Positions 19,511-29,876 of a stretch of 64,000 bases of DNA are shown piece by piece (position 1 is the stretch's first letter; each line of letters begins with the position of its first letter). A model generated the notes under the pieces. The model saw nothing but the letters and a program-made list of their open reading frames with translations. It was not told where the DNA came from and searched no databases. This DNA comes from Phanerodontia chrysosporium (Eukaryota > Basidiomycota > Agaricomycetes > Polyporales > Phanerochaetaceae): NCBI GenBank assembly GCA_001910725.1, contig MJGA01000044.1:62001-126000 (forward strand), written 5' to 3'. Made by a program: the position numbers and the translations under genes.

Positions 19511-20377
19511 CTACTCAAAATATCCAGCCCGGTACACAATGTCCAATTCTCCCACGATGCGGCGGAAGTTGCGCCTTAAACCGATGAACGAAACGTCACC
19601 AATTTGAGCTAGTCCGAGCTCGTATTGATGCCACTCCTTAAACGTGGTGGTGGGGGCGAGGCGGCTGAGCTCGGCGCGGATCTGCTGGAGGCGCTCGATC
19701 AGCTGACAGACGCCGTGCGCGTGGTCGCTGTTCACGAGGTGGAAGAGGTCGACTTCCTCGACGGCCTTGAGACGCTTGATGGTGGCGTCGAGCTTAGGCG
19801 TGAAGATGCCGACGAGATCGGTGGGGGAGTACTTCGGGATGTCGATACCGATGGGCTTGCGGGCGATGGGCTCGTACGTCGGGGCGGCGCTGAGGCGCTC
19901 TGCCAAACTGAGCTTAGAGGAGGAGGCGGCTACGGCGGCCTGGGCTTCTTGCGCCTCGCGCTGGCGCTGCTCGCGGATGCGGTTGCTTACGCGTTGTTCG
20001 GCTTCGCGAGCCTCGCGGACAGCAGTCCAGTTGATAGAGGGGACAGAGGGCGGAGGCTGGGGGAGCGTGGACACGTACTTGATGACCGCTTTGACTTTGC
20101 GGTCAGTCCACTTGACGGGGTTGCCGGCCTCGCGACGACGTTGGAGGCGGTCGAAAATGCGCTGGGGGATATGGTCCTTGAGGAGAGGTGCGTGCGGGGG
20201 CGGAGAGGCCGCGCTTCGACGAACGTCTTTCGGCACTGCAAAAGCAAGCCTTAGCAACGCGTACGGAGTGAGCGGGCTGCTCGACTACGACGTACTCGCT
20301 TTAATCGGAGGGGTTAAACTTTTTTAAACGGTGGTTTGGGGGAGCGGTAGGGGAAAATTGCCTAGGGCACCCAAAAG
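19511..20377 (-). CDS. Pre-gag open frame (ORF0) without any ATG, element D
   Basis: The core open frame runs from about 20257 to TAG 19513-19511, in phase with gag, and is nearly identical in protein to C ORF0 from VPKDV onward. D has 12 extra residues (Arg/Ala/Ser/Pro-rich) after VPKDV. Upstream of 20257 the D frame has a stop where C has CAG, so the conserved coding part probably begins near the acceptor-like TTGCTTTTGCAG about 24 nt into this frame, or at a non-AUG codon close to it. As in C there is no ATG in any frame between predicted cap site and gag. The 142 codons between its TAG and gag are also open in phase. Confidence 0.5.
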
Positions 20378-20387
20378 ATCTCGACCT
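20378..20387 (-). other. Self-priming primer-binding site of D
   Basis: Minus-strand AGGTCGAGAT, 2 nt inside the LTR end at 20390, complementary to the predicted RNA start at 20580-20571. Confidence 0.7.
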
Positions 20388-20389
20388 AA

Positions 20390-21083
20390 TGTTGCGGAGC
20401 TAGGGCTCAACGCTACACGAGGGAGGGCGGATGGGGATAACGACGACGAGGTGCAGCGGAGCGAGTCACGCGGCGACACACAACTTATACAGCTGTCCGT
20501 ATTGACCAAGGTGTATTAGTACTAGTAACTAATGTACAAACAACGGGCTTACCTGTCCGTATTGACCAAGAGGTCGAGATGACGGACAGGAGCGAGGGGA
20601 GCTACCCTTATATACTACAGTACTCTAGGGCAGGCTGTACGATTACCTAAGCTGATGGGCAGTGCTTGGCATAGCCAGTGAGGCTGCGACGCGGGCTGCG
20701 CGGCGAGGCTGTGCGGGGGCTATGTCACGAGGCTGTGTCAGCTGGCAGTGTCTCGAGGCTGCGTCGGGCCGAGGCTGTGTCATCAGGCTGATCAGCTCGG
20801 CGTGTCTCGGCGAGGGGAGTCATCAGGGATGACAGTGCCTCCTCGGCGATCCGGGGAACCGGTTGCAAAGCAGACCGGTGATCCGGGCGGTGTCTGAGCG
20901 CGCAGCGGGATGCGCTGGCATCTAGGGGTGATGCGCCATCAGGGCGCTGGCGCTGCATGGCCAGGCGCTGAGTGTGGGCGGCTAGGACTCCAGACGGCGC
21001 GAGGGCTGCTCGCCCGTTGGATTAATCGAGGAAAATAGCCAAAATTCGGCGAAAAATAGGGCAGCACCGTCACATCCGTGACA
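20390..21083 (-). repeat. Element D 5' LTR
   Basis: 694 bp. The TATA box (minus-strand TATATAAGG around 20615-20607) lies 33 nt from the predicted start at 20580. The candidate LTR intron and its two CTTGGTCAATACGGACAG repeats are present. Confidence 0.93.
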
Positions 21084-23126
21084 TATATTGTGCATCAGAG
21101 CGCGCTGTGCACGCGAACAGTCAGACTGTCCTCAGCTAGCCAACCGTGGGATAACCGTGGGCCAGGGTGCGAGGCCGCCTGCGGCGGCCCTGCACTGGCC
21201 AAGACCAAATTGCCCAAGGCAGACATACACGGTCAGGTGGATGGTCATCGGATCGGTCCATGACGATGTCAGGAGGGATAGTATTAGGGGCCACACCCAG
21301 AGTATATAAGAACGCGAGAGGCGAGAGGGGCAATCAAGCAGGGATAAGAAAAAAGGTTAGAACAGACGTACTTACTTTCGAGTCATCTGGTTAAATGTAT
21401 GAGTGATATATGTTGGACATGCCTATACATGTCGCACAAGCCAGCTGGACGTGCGCCCATAACCCTATTCATAAGCCGTAACCTTGTCTTGAGAGTTGTG
21501 CACCCGCACCATGACACGTTCTTGGACAAAGTCCCAAAGCTAATGCGATACTACAGCGTACACAAGAGGCTTGACGGGAGGAATGTTTTTCTCAGACTAT
21601 GAAGTTGGAGCACGCTGAGGTATGTGTGTCCAATTTAGCTCTAGTACTAATGGCCGAGCAGGGTATATGCACACAGAAGTGACCATTGATGAGGACTCTG
21701 GAAGCTTCCTATAGTGCTTATCCGGTCGATGAGCTAATTTTGGCTTCTGGGGCCCATGAGTTTTGAGCCCTCTGGGGGGGGGGGGGGGGCATAATCGAAC
21801 AAGCGGTATACAATATAATTTCCCTTTTCTGAGGGATTTCTGTACCATTTTATCATATGCACAACTATGCCTGCCTGCCGCCCCTTTGATTTACGACTGG
21901 TCCTCTTCTTCTTCTTCTTCTCAAAGAAAGGCTTGATGTATGCTTGAGCACTGCCAGGGTGGATAGCTTCCCATCTGTGAAACGAGCGGTGAGCATGTGC
22001 TTATGCAAGGAGAAGGTGTCAATACATTACTGTTTCCATGCCCTGTCTTTTGAGAGTGAAGTACCGGCCATGCAATGAATCCAGCGCTGCTGAGCCTAGG
22101 TGACCAATGCGTTTGCTGTGGTGTCAGAACACGTTCTCGCCCTCCATCAGGTTATTCTAATGAAAGAGTTAATCAACCTGCAGGCGGAGATACAAAGGCA
22201 ACAGACCTGCACGAATACTCGGACCGTGAGGTAGGTTAGTGCGCTGAGATCGACCATGCCGTGGGCTGAGAGGACTGCGCAATGGCAAGTTGTCTTGCCT
22301 GTACCAGAGCCTTTCTTCCTATAGAAGGATGTCACTTCACCCAGGTAAGTGCAGTTACACTTCTGCATGATTACAAGGGAATCCTCCTTGAGCGGATTAA
22401 CAACAGAGATGTTGTGGGTGGCAAGCCCAGGGACTAGTAAGATGAACAGAGTGAGCAACCTTCTATACTCATGAAGGACCTGGCTACATGCACGTTTCTC
22501 TTCGAATGGATGACTTTCCGTAAGCCTTGAGAGGCCTCGAGACCTGAACAAAAGCACGAGATATATGTTAGCCGACGTCTAAAACTGACCGAACGCAAAA
22601 TATTCAAGCCCGCTCTTGCCTTAGCAGGGCAAGGCACCAGCGTCCCGCCCGCTGCCGGACGTGCCGAGGACCTTTTGTTTATTGCGTTGGATGCTCACAT
22701 TTTGTCTCTAGGCTTACGGGAAGTCATCCAATGTAGGGGTACGGGCAATAATTTTTGTGGCTATAGCCCATGGGGTAGCATGTGCACCTTCGGGGTACTC
22801 GTTTACTGCGCAAGAGACCCTGCAAAGGCAGAGTCTGCGCTGGCTGTGGTAGCCGTCTTCGATGTAATCCAGCGTTCCTTGCAAGTGTATCCGCTGCACC
22901 GCTTCTGTATCCAGCTCTGCAACTCCTCGTTTGTGCTTGTTGCAAAGCGAAGTTAGTGCTGAATATCGTTTGTGGTTGGTGCTGCTGGTAATAGCCATAA
23001 TAGCCATGTGATAGGGTCTGCGAGGAATATCAGACACTCACCAGGGCTTTCAGGTTTGTGCCCCTGTGTGGCTTTGAGCCCTGCAGCCTCATCCAGAGCC
23101 TTTGTTGCTTGCACAAGGTTGCGGGA
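21084..23126. other. Intergenic, no gene supported
   Basis: Contains a 16-base G run at 21774-21789, a short CTT microsatellite near 21905-21922, and a GTATATAAG near 21302 that might be an old promoter or LTR fragment. Short ORFs (up to 136 codons, minus strand 22557-22147) show no motif I recognise. Confidence 0.4.
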
Positions 23127-23355
23127 TACCATGGCGCTGAAACTCCGAGCGATCTCCGCTCGTGGAGAACGCCGGAGTTTGAGGGAAGTTGCGGATCTAC
23201 AAGGGAGTTATCCAGGACATTCGGACATATGATCTCCGGTGGTTGCTATGAATTCTGTTCACGACATGCTCCCATCATGTCGCAAACATTTACCCCCTTC
23301 GTTCCTGAGACATTCCCAGATTGGTAGGACGATATGTTCATGTACATCTCCACCA
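23127..23355 (+). repeat. Element F 5' LTR fragment
   Basis: Matches the first ~230 bp of the A-family LTR up to GTACATCTCC, where it switches to pol sequence. Confidence 0.75.
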
Positions 23356-23598
23356 CCTCCGGTCAAAATCGACGGAGACATCGAATACGAGATCTCCGAG
23401 ATGGTGGACTCCAAGATCGCCAAGCGTCGAAGATGTCCCCTCCTCTACAAGGTTCGATGGTTAGTATATGAAAACACCGACGAAGAGTTCGAATGGATTC
23501 CGGCAAGCGAGCTAGAGCATGCTCAGGAATACATTGCGGACTTCCATCTCCGGTACCCCGAAAAACCCGGTCCACTCTCGGACTCCATACTCCGATGA
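23356..23598 (+). pseudogene. Pol remnant: chromodomain end, element F
   Basis: Encodes the last ~80 residues of the A-type Pol: EYEISEMVDSKIAKRRRC, YKVRWLVYENTDEEFEWIP and AQEYIADFHLRYPEKPGPL, a chromodomain, ending at TGA 23598. All upstream pol is deleted. Nearly identical to 41030-41271 in element A. Confidence 0.85.
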
Positions 23599-23828
23599 TA
23601 CCCTACCGTTTCTCTCTCCATTTCTCTGTCTCTCTCGCCTTGTAAACAATATCAAGAAGAAAAAACCTGACTCTCTCCGCACTTCTCCGATTTCTCCATC
23701 TTCGATCTTTGTCCCTAATTCCGGTTTCCCGTATCCGCTCACTCTCACACACGAATCCCCAAAAAACATCACATAGTATTTTTATAAAAAAGAACATAAG
23801 AGAAAGAAAAAACCAACCCCCTCCCCTA

Positions 23829-25073
23829 CTACGTCCGCGCCTTCTTCCTCGCCGGACTTTTCTCCGCCTCCTCGTCTTCGGATTCCTCGGCGTCCTCTTC
23901 TTCCGACGTTTCCGACGTCTCCGAGCTCTTCTCCGAGCTCTCCTCATCTTCCGTCTCCTGTGCCTCCACCAAGGGGCTCCGTTCTTCGGCCTCCTCTCCG
24001 TCCGCGTCTTCTTCTCCGTCCGCGTCTTCTTCTCCGCCCGCGTCTTCTTCTCCGCCTTCCCCAGCTGCCTTGGCCTGCTCCTCCGCCGCCGCCAACTCCG
24101 CCCGCATCGACTTCACCCGGACGGCCCACTTCCGCGCGTTCTCGGGCCAGTTCGCCTGATCCGTCCTGATCAGGGCCAACTCCTGCTCCACCGCCTCGAG
24201 CTGCTCCCGCGGAACTTCGACCCCGGCTCGGGCGCCGACCCCAACACCTGGAGGCGGACGAGGGCAGGGTCAAAGTCCGGGTCCGCCAGCCCGGCATACA
24301 GGGCCTCCGCGAGCATGCCCATGCCGGCCGTGAACTTCGCGAACTCGAGGCGGGTCACCTTGCCCTCGAGGGTGATCTGCTCCCCCACGTCCCGCACCGT
24401 GGCCGTCAGCCGCCCCAGGGCCTCCACGATCGCGGCCGCCCCAGCCGAGATCTTCGCCTCCGCTCCGCATCCGCAACCTCCGGCCTTCGCCGGCGGCTCC
24501 TCCGCCCGCTGCTTGCCCTTCTCCGCTGCAGCCGTCCGCCGCGCCACCCGCTCACGGGGACCCCGTCCTGCGTGCACGGCCGCTTGGAGGTCGCGCACGG
24601 CTGGCAGACTTTCGCACGCCCGCCGACCCGCCACTCGCACACCTGCTTCATCCTGCGACAGAAGTCGCAGGGCGTCCGCTTGGCGAGCTCCGCTGGCCTC
24701 CGCACCTCCGGCCCTGGCTCCGACTCCTCCTCCGCCACCTCCGACCGCCTCCTCTTCACTGCCGACGCGGACCTCCCCGCCTCCTGCTCCTCGCGCTTCC
24801 TCCGCCTCTCCGCAGCCCGCTTCCGATTCTCCTCCTCCTCCGCCCGACGCTTCTCCTCCTCCTCCGCTTTCCGCTTTGCCTCCTCCGCCTTCCGCCGCGC
24901 CGCCTCGCGCTTCTGCTCGATCACGCGCCTCTTGCGCGCCGCCTCCTCGAGTTGCCGCTTGGCCTCCTCTTCGGCCTCGCGGATTTCTGCGGAATCCGGT
25001 TAGCACGGACCCCCAGAGAGCGAACCCCGAAGTACTGACCGCGTTCGAGTGCTTGCTCGTCGGAGGAGGACAT
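23829..25073 (-). pseudogene. Antisense Zn2Cys6 gene, copy F (two frameshifts)
   Basis: Exon 1 is 25073-25040 (ATG, 34 nt), the intron 25039-24987 (GTCAGT, GTGCTAACC branch, CGCAG), and exon 2 starts at 24986. Exon 2 opens with the Lys/Glu/Ala coiled coil and then the full cluster: CDFC, RRMKQV, C, ten residues, CQPC, ATSKRP, C, exactly CX2CX6CX10CX2CX6C. After VSG the frame shifts (about 24550) into the middle domain ADALYAGLADPDFD-like block, and shifts again (about 24210) into WPENARKWAVRVKSMRAEL and the acidic tail. Two indels make it a pseudogene; splice sites are intact. Confidence 0.7.
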
Positions 25074-25282
25074 GCTGGTTCTGAGGAACTTCAACCAGAA
25101 TCCGCGTGCTTAAAATATCGGAGAAACGGACCCCTGGCACCCCACCCCAAACCCCGAAAACCCGGAAAAAACCAATCCGTTGGGGGGGGCGCCAAAAGTC
25201 CGTTGGGGCGCGAGAATTCACGAAAGTCGTACGATGTCGTAAATCGCTTGGCCTCGATGGTCTCGGCCTAAGAGGGAGGTAC

Positions 25283-25809
25283 TACCATGGCGCCGACACT
25301 CCGAGCCATCTGTGCTGGTGGAGACCGCCGGAGGCTGAGGGAAGTTGCGGACTTGCGAGGAGTTATCTAGGACGTTCGGACTTGTGATCTCCGGTGGTTG
25401 CTTATGGGTTCACGACATGCTCCCATCATCTCGCAAACCTTTACCCCCTACACGTTCCTGAGACATTCCCAGATTGGTAGTGTGATATGTTCATGTACAT
25501 CTCCGCCCACCTCCGCGAACTCCGGACTCAGTAGTATATAAGCTCCCGCGCTAGCACTTGTATCTTCAGTTCGGATATTGACTCAGGTCTCCCTGTACCT
25601 TCTTGACACTGCTCAATCCCTTGTCGCAATCTCTGTGTGGGCCCGAACTCCGCCACTTCTCCGTATCCCCGACTCCGAGATCCAGGCAACGCAGACTGCC
25701 GAGGGTGCCGCCCTTTAAGGCTGAAGCCAACTGCCGTCCGACCCCCGACATCCGCTTCCCCCGACCCCTTCTCCGCTCTCCGGCCCCATCTCCGGCATGC
25801 ACCTTGACA
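25283..25809 (+). repeat. Element F 3' LTR
   Basis: 527 bp, starting TACCATGG after an AGAGGGAGGTAC polypurine tract and ending CTTGACA. Carries TATATAAGC (25538) and CAGTTCGGATAT, the self-priming start motif of the family. Confidence 0.8.
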
Positions 25810-26148
25810 TGGGACTTGTAACTGACATAGCACAGCTTCAGCCTCGACATGCTGACCAAGAAGACATTGAAGATCTATATATGCGCAAGGGTTCGGCTCG
25901 CAAGACAGACGCGCTTTGACGCTATAACGGATGATTTAGTTTGTATTACAATGTAGTTAGTGTTCGTACAATGTCCGTAGGATAATATGTTGAATTTGTG
26001 GTTCTCAGGGAGCACGTGCAGGCATGAAAGATGACAGCCAACAGCATGCAAGCAGCAAGCAGATATGTCTAGCCGCGAAGCACTCAGAGTAAGCGTGTAA
26101 CCCGCAATGTTTGGCAGGATACAGCGGGTAGGTGTACGAGTGAGCATA
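25810..26148. other. Intergenic, nothing recognised
   Basis: No coding-like frame or repeat apart from the beginnings of the GCGAAGCGCG-type sequence that forms the adjacent array. Confidence 0.35.
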
Positions 26149-26385
26149 CGATCTAGACATGATAGCGCGAAGCGCGTAAGTTCTGGTGCGAAGGTAAATA
26201 GCACACGTATTACGATCTAGACATAATAGCGCGAAGCGCGTAAGTCCTGGTGCGAAGACAAATAGTACACGTATTACGATCTAGACATAATAGCGCGAAG
26301 CGCGTAAGTCCTGGTGCGAAGGCAAATAGCACACGTATATAACACTATACTTAAACATGATAGCGCAAAGCGCGTAACCTAGGTG
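26149..26385 (+). repeat. 64-bp tandem repeat, three copies plus a degenerate fourth
   Basis: CGATCTAGACAT starts at 26149, 26213 and 26277, a constant 64-bp period, and each unit contains TAGCGCGAAGCGCGTAAG and CTGGTGCGAAG. A diverged fourth unit (AAACATGATAGCGCAAAGCGCG) follows at 26353. The core GCGCGAAGCGCG is itself near-palindromic. Confidence 0.85.
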
Positions 26386-26551
26386 CAGGTTGTAAGCATA
26401 GAGTATAATGTGGGGAGACAAAATATACTCACTTCTGGTGTGAAAACAAAGAGCACAAGGAGTGATCCTGAGGTGATGAGAGATTATATACTACGATTGA
26501 AGAATTAAAGTCCGATCAAGTCTGTGCTATCTAATCTAAGGTAAGTCATAC
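26386..26551. other. Short intergenic interval, nothing recognised
   Basis: No feature seen. Confidence 0.3.
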
Positions 26552-26810
26552 TGTCACGGAGCAAAGGCTCAACGCTGCACAAGGGAGGAGATGATGACAA
26601 CTGGCTGCAGCGGAGTGAATCACGCAGCGACGAACTAACTTGTGCAGCTGTCCGTATTAATTAAGTTGCATCAACAATGTATTCTACAATACAAACGACA
26701 GACTTACCTATCCGTACCAAATGGCGCGAAGGCTGCTCGCCCGTTGGATTAACTGAGAAAAAGAGCCAAAAATTGGTGAAAAATAAGGCTACGTGATCAT
26801 ATCTGTGATA
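26552..26810 (-). repeat. Shrunken solo LTR of the C/D family
   Basis: Minus-strand sequence keeps the family LTR ends and blocks (CGTTGGATTAATC-like, ATACGGACAG, GCGTTGAGCC) but is only 259 bp because U3 is deleted. Flanked by CATAC at 26547-26551 and 26811-26815. The terminal CA is changed to TA and several CpG sites are TpG or CpA. Confidence 0.75.
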
Positions 26811-26815
26811 CATAC

Positions 26816-27579
26816 AGAGAGTCTGCACGCATGGGTGCAACAATTGTACTTGTAATGCACAACATTTGTTTTCATGCAAGAGCAGAGGAAGATCATTGTT
26901 GGACGAGGCCAGCACCTGACCGTTGAACATAATAGATACTCATGCTCAAAGGTGTACAAGTCTCTGAGCATGCATGTCAAGGGTTGAGTCGCTCTGCAAG
27001 GTTGAAAACGAGATCTATAGCATGGTAAGAAGGCTACAGAGAGTGATTGTGCCTGAGACTGGTGTTGGTTTGTCAAAGACGACTGAAGACGAAGTTACAA
27101 AAACGGTGAGCTACGAGATTAGATAAGGTAACTACGTAATTGGGAATTTGAGCTGTGAGAATGGTACAGGGTTTGTGCGCAGTATATATACGAGAGTACA
27201 ATTCTTAGTTGTCTGAAATTACTACTCAATGTCAGTGTGAGGAAGAAGTACAACAAACTGAATACAAATGAATACGGTATTGAACGTTGCAAGAGATAGC
27301 GTTGTGTAGTGAGCATGAGGGCGGTGATGTGCAGCGATGTCTGCGAGGTACCTCTAAACGACCTTGCCGACACATAGACGGGGTTAGGGGGTGTGGGCGA
27401 TGAAAATTTGACGCTGCATGGGAGAGTGGGGCGGGTGTGGATTATGCCTAGATTCTTGCTGTCGGTTTAGGGTACATGTTGGGTTCAGGATGGGGCTAAG
27501 TACGGGTTCATGGTTATTAGAGGGTTAAGGTGGGTTTAACTAGGGTTGAAGGTGAAGTATCTGAAGTGGTGCTGAGACA
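26816..27579. other. Intergenic, nothing recognised
   Basis: Low-complexity GGGTTAGGG/GGGTTAAGG-like bits occur around 27380-27560. No gene supported. Confidence 0.35.
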
Positions 27580-28160
27580 GCCTATGCGCCGCGAATGTTT
27601 TGACACACTCGCGGTGAACTGACGTGAATGGTCATGGTCCCATATACACATGGGTCAGCCGCGATTGTTTCGTGACAGTCGCGGCGATGCCTACCTTTTT
27701 TCGCGATCATGGGCATTTGCAGCAGTCTGAGCCATTTTTTAAATTAAATAATGATCATATCGCATCCAAATAAAATCGCAAAAATAGGCATATATCGCCG
27801 CGAGTGTTTCGTAACACTCGCGGCGATGCCTACCATTTTTCGCGATTTTTCCATGGGCATTTGCAGCAGCCTGACCCAATATTAAATTAAATAATGATCA
27901 TATCGCATCCAAATAAAATCGCAAAAATCGGCATATATCGCCGCGAGTGTTTCGTGACACTCGCGGCGATGCCTACCATTTTTCGCGATTTCTTCATGGG
28001 CACTTCGGTGGCCTGAGTAATTGTTTAAATTAAATAATAATCATATCTCATCCAAATAAAATTGCACAAATTGGCATAAATCGCCGCGATTGTTTCGTGA
28101 CATTCGCGGCGATGCCTACCATTTTTCGCGATTTTTCCATGGGCGTTTGCAGTCAGGATT
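27580..28160 (+). repeat. Tandem array (~143 bp period) built around long palindromes
   Basis: GCGGCGATGCC recurs at 27681, 27820, 27963 and 28106 (periods 139, 143, 143). Each unit carries a 34-base near-perfect hairpin: arm ATCGCCGCGAGTGT, loop TTCGT(A/G), then the reverse arm; clear copies at 27794-27827, 27937-27970 and 28080-28113, with diverged ones at 27655-27688 and 27584-27614. Units also share CATTTTTCGCGATTTTTCCATGGGC and AAATTAAATAATGATCATATCGC blocks. Confidence 0.9.
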
Positions 28161-28316
28161 AAATAGTTATTCAAGAATGAAATCCTAAATTATAAACTGC
28201 AAGTACAGTGTTTTACCACTTTTTGAGAAACTAATTTTTACGATGATGAACCCATATTGACATGGGTCAGCTGCAGGTGTTCTGTGACATATGCAGTGGA
28301 CTGACACAGGGGGTTT

Positions 28317-29339
28317 AGGGTTATGAGGGCCTCTAGGATGTACTAGGATGCACCTCAAGCACTGCTACCTGCAGCCAAGCGCCCAATTCTGGTGCTAGGC
28401 GCCTAGCCCCTTGGCAGTAGACCGTTCACTGGCACAGTGCATTCTAGCAAGGATTTCAGCTGCAAAGTGTTGTAGCACGCTTGCTTGCATGCTCAAGGCC
28501 TTGGCTAGCCACGGCCGTTTATGGCCGTGTGCTAGCCCTGTGTCATTTAGCTGCATGCAAAAGAGAGCAATATACTTTGCAGCTGAAATCCTTGCTAGGA
28601 CACCACACTATTAGCATGGCTGCCACTGGCAACCACCTGTCAGGACTACAAAACCAACCCTAGCATAGGGGCGAGTGACTGTTGTCAGTATTTTGCCTGC
28701 CACTGGCAACCACCCGTTCAGAGCAGCCAGAAACCCCAAAATGTGCAAGTGAGTGTGCTGCGCACCTTGCAGGTGAATTCCTTGAGTGAACACACTGCAC
28801 TGTGCTAGTGTGGGTGCCAGTGGCGACTACCCGTTAAGATCACGAAACCAACCCTAGCATAAAATCAAGTGATTTAGGGTTTTGCTTGACGATTGCGACC
28901 ACTCGCCCCTAGCAGGATCTTTCGCCTAGGTGGTCGCCACTGGCGACTGGCTTTCGTGACAGAGTGTGAACCTATATCTAGGGGTAAACTGAGCACAGCA
29001 TCGTGCCGGCTGCCACTGGCAACCGATGTTGACTGAGCACTTTATGATTCAACGGAACAAGATCACACTATAGATGTCAGAACAGAGCAAGTCGCCAGTG
29101 GCAACCTACATGTTTCACACATGCACAAACCCAAGCATAGGGTTGCATTGAGCATGGTGTGCCGGTTGTCAATGGCGGCTGGAATTGTTGTTACTAGACT
29201 GTGCTTTCAATACGCTGAGATCAGGTCATCCACGCCAAGTGGGGCATCACTGGCAACAACCACATGGGAGAGCGGTCTCATACACGGAGAAAACCTCCAT
29301 GCCTTCCGTTGTTGAGAGAACGTGGGCTTGTCAGTCGCC

Positions 29340-29341
<2 letters not shown>
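28317..29341 (+). repeat. Repeat R, left copy (truncated)
   Basis: Nearly identical over about 1.03 kb to 59648-60672 (few substitutions), from AGGGTTATGAGGGCC to GTCAGTCGCCAC. Then the LINE poly(T) begins, whereas the right copy continues. Carries many copies of GCCACTGGC(A/G)AC or its complement. No coding capacity seen. Confidence 0.9.
28444..28598. repeat. 155-bp foldback with 25-bp inverted ends inside R
   Basis: Left arm 28444-28468 begins CTAGCAAGGATTTCAGCTGC; right arm 28574-28598 is its exact reverse complement. An inner hairpin GGCTAGCCACGGCC / GGCCGTGTGCTAGCC lies in the loop. The right R copy has the same structure with one mismatch. MITE-like, but no target duplication is evident. 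Confidence 0.7.
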
Positions 29342-29385
<44 letters not shown>

Positions 29386-29876
29386 CCTTGTTTAACGTCC
29401 TCGAGGGCGGAGCCCTATGGTAGACGGTAAAGCTACTGGTGTCTAAATACATGGTGGACGAATGCTCGTGGTCGGCTTGAATGCACAGGCGTGCCGCGGG
29501 CGCACACCGAGAGGTGAGGGGAAAGACTACGGTAAGCTGAGGTATACGGTGAGCAGACCTCACGTCAGGCACAAGGTTCGAGCCGGCACTTTGTGCTGGA
29601 CTCCGGGATCTAAACCTGCTGTGCCTTTGTTGAACTGGTCAACTGGGCTCTCCGGCCTCTTGCCACAGAGGGGTACACTCGTTGGTTCTCCAACTCGTGT
29701 CAGAACTCCCCCGAAGTCCACTCGTGACCCTCGTTTGACGGGGCTGTACATGCGCGTCGAGATAATAGTGAAATACAGAAGCAGAAGAAGGAGGTCGAGG
29801 CTTGGGAGTTGAGGCATGAGTTCTGTGTGCGTGGCGTCAGTGTCTGTATTGGAAAAGAGGCCGTACGTCCCTTGTG
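29342..29876 (-). other. LINE 3' UTR and poly(A) tail
   Basis: From the ORF2 stop to the 39-base tail. Nothing else recognised. Confidence 0.75.

Larger units (their letters stand above)
13347..21083 (-). mobile_element. Element D: intact sister of C, inverted, 7737 bp
   Basis: 694-bp LTRs at 13347-14040 and 20390-21083, flanked by TATAT at 13342-13346 and 21084-21088. Same gene order as C on the minus strand. gag and pol are both open over their full length, joined by the same -1 site, so it is plausibly autonomous. The LTRs differ at about three positions I could see (for example GGCGGTTAGG against GGCGGCTAGG). Confidence 0.95.
23127..25809 (+). mobile_element. Element F: deleted A-family gypsy derivative
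   Basis: 5' LTR fragment (23127 to about 23355), joined directly to the 3' end of pol, then antisense gene (broken), then 527-bp 3' LTR (25283-25809). Flanks CGGGA (23122-23126) and TGGGA (25810-25814) agree at four of five bases, a probable target duplication. Both LTR starts read TACCATGG instead of TGTCATGG, so the inactivating terminal change is shared. Confidence 0.75.

Noticed and set aside
23709..25271. 520-codon plus-strand ORF
   Set aside because: It is antisense to the Zn2Cys6 pseudogene of element F and is open only because that strand is GC- and Glu/Lys-rich.
29200..29572. Lys-rich minus-strand ORF of 121 codons
   Set aside because: The lysines are the LINE poly(A) tail.
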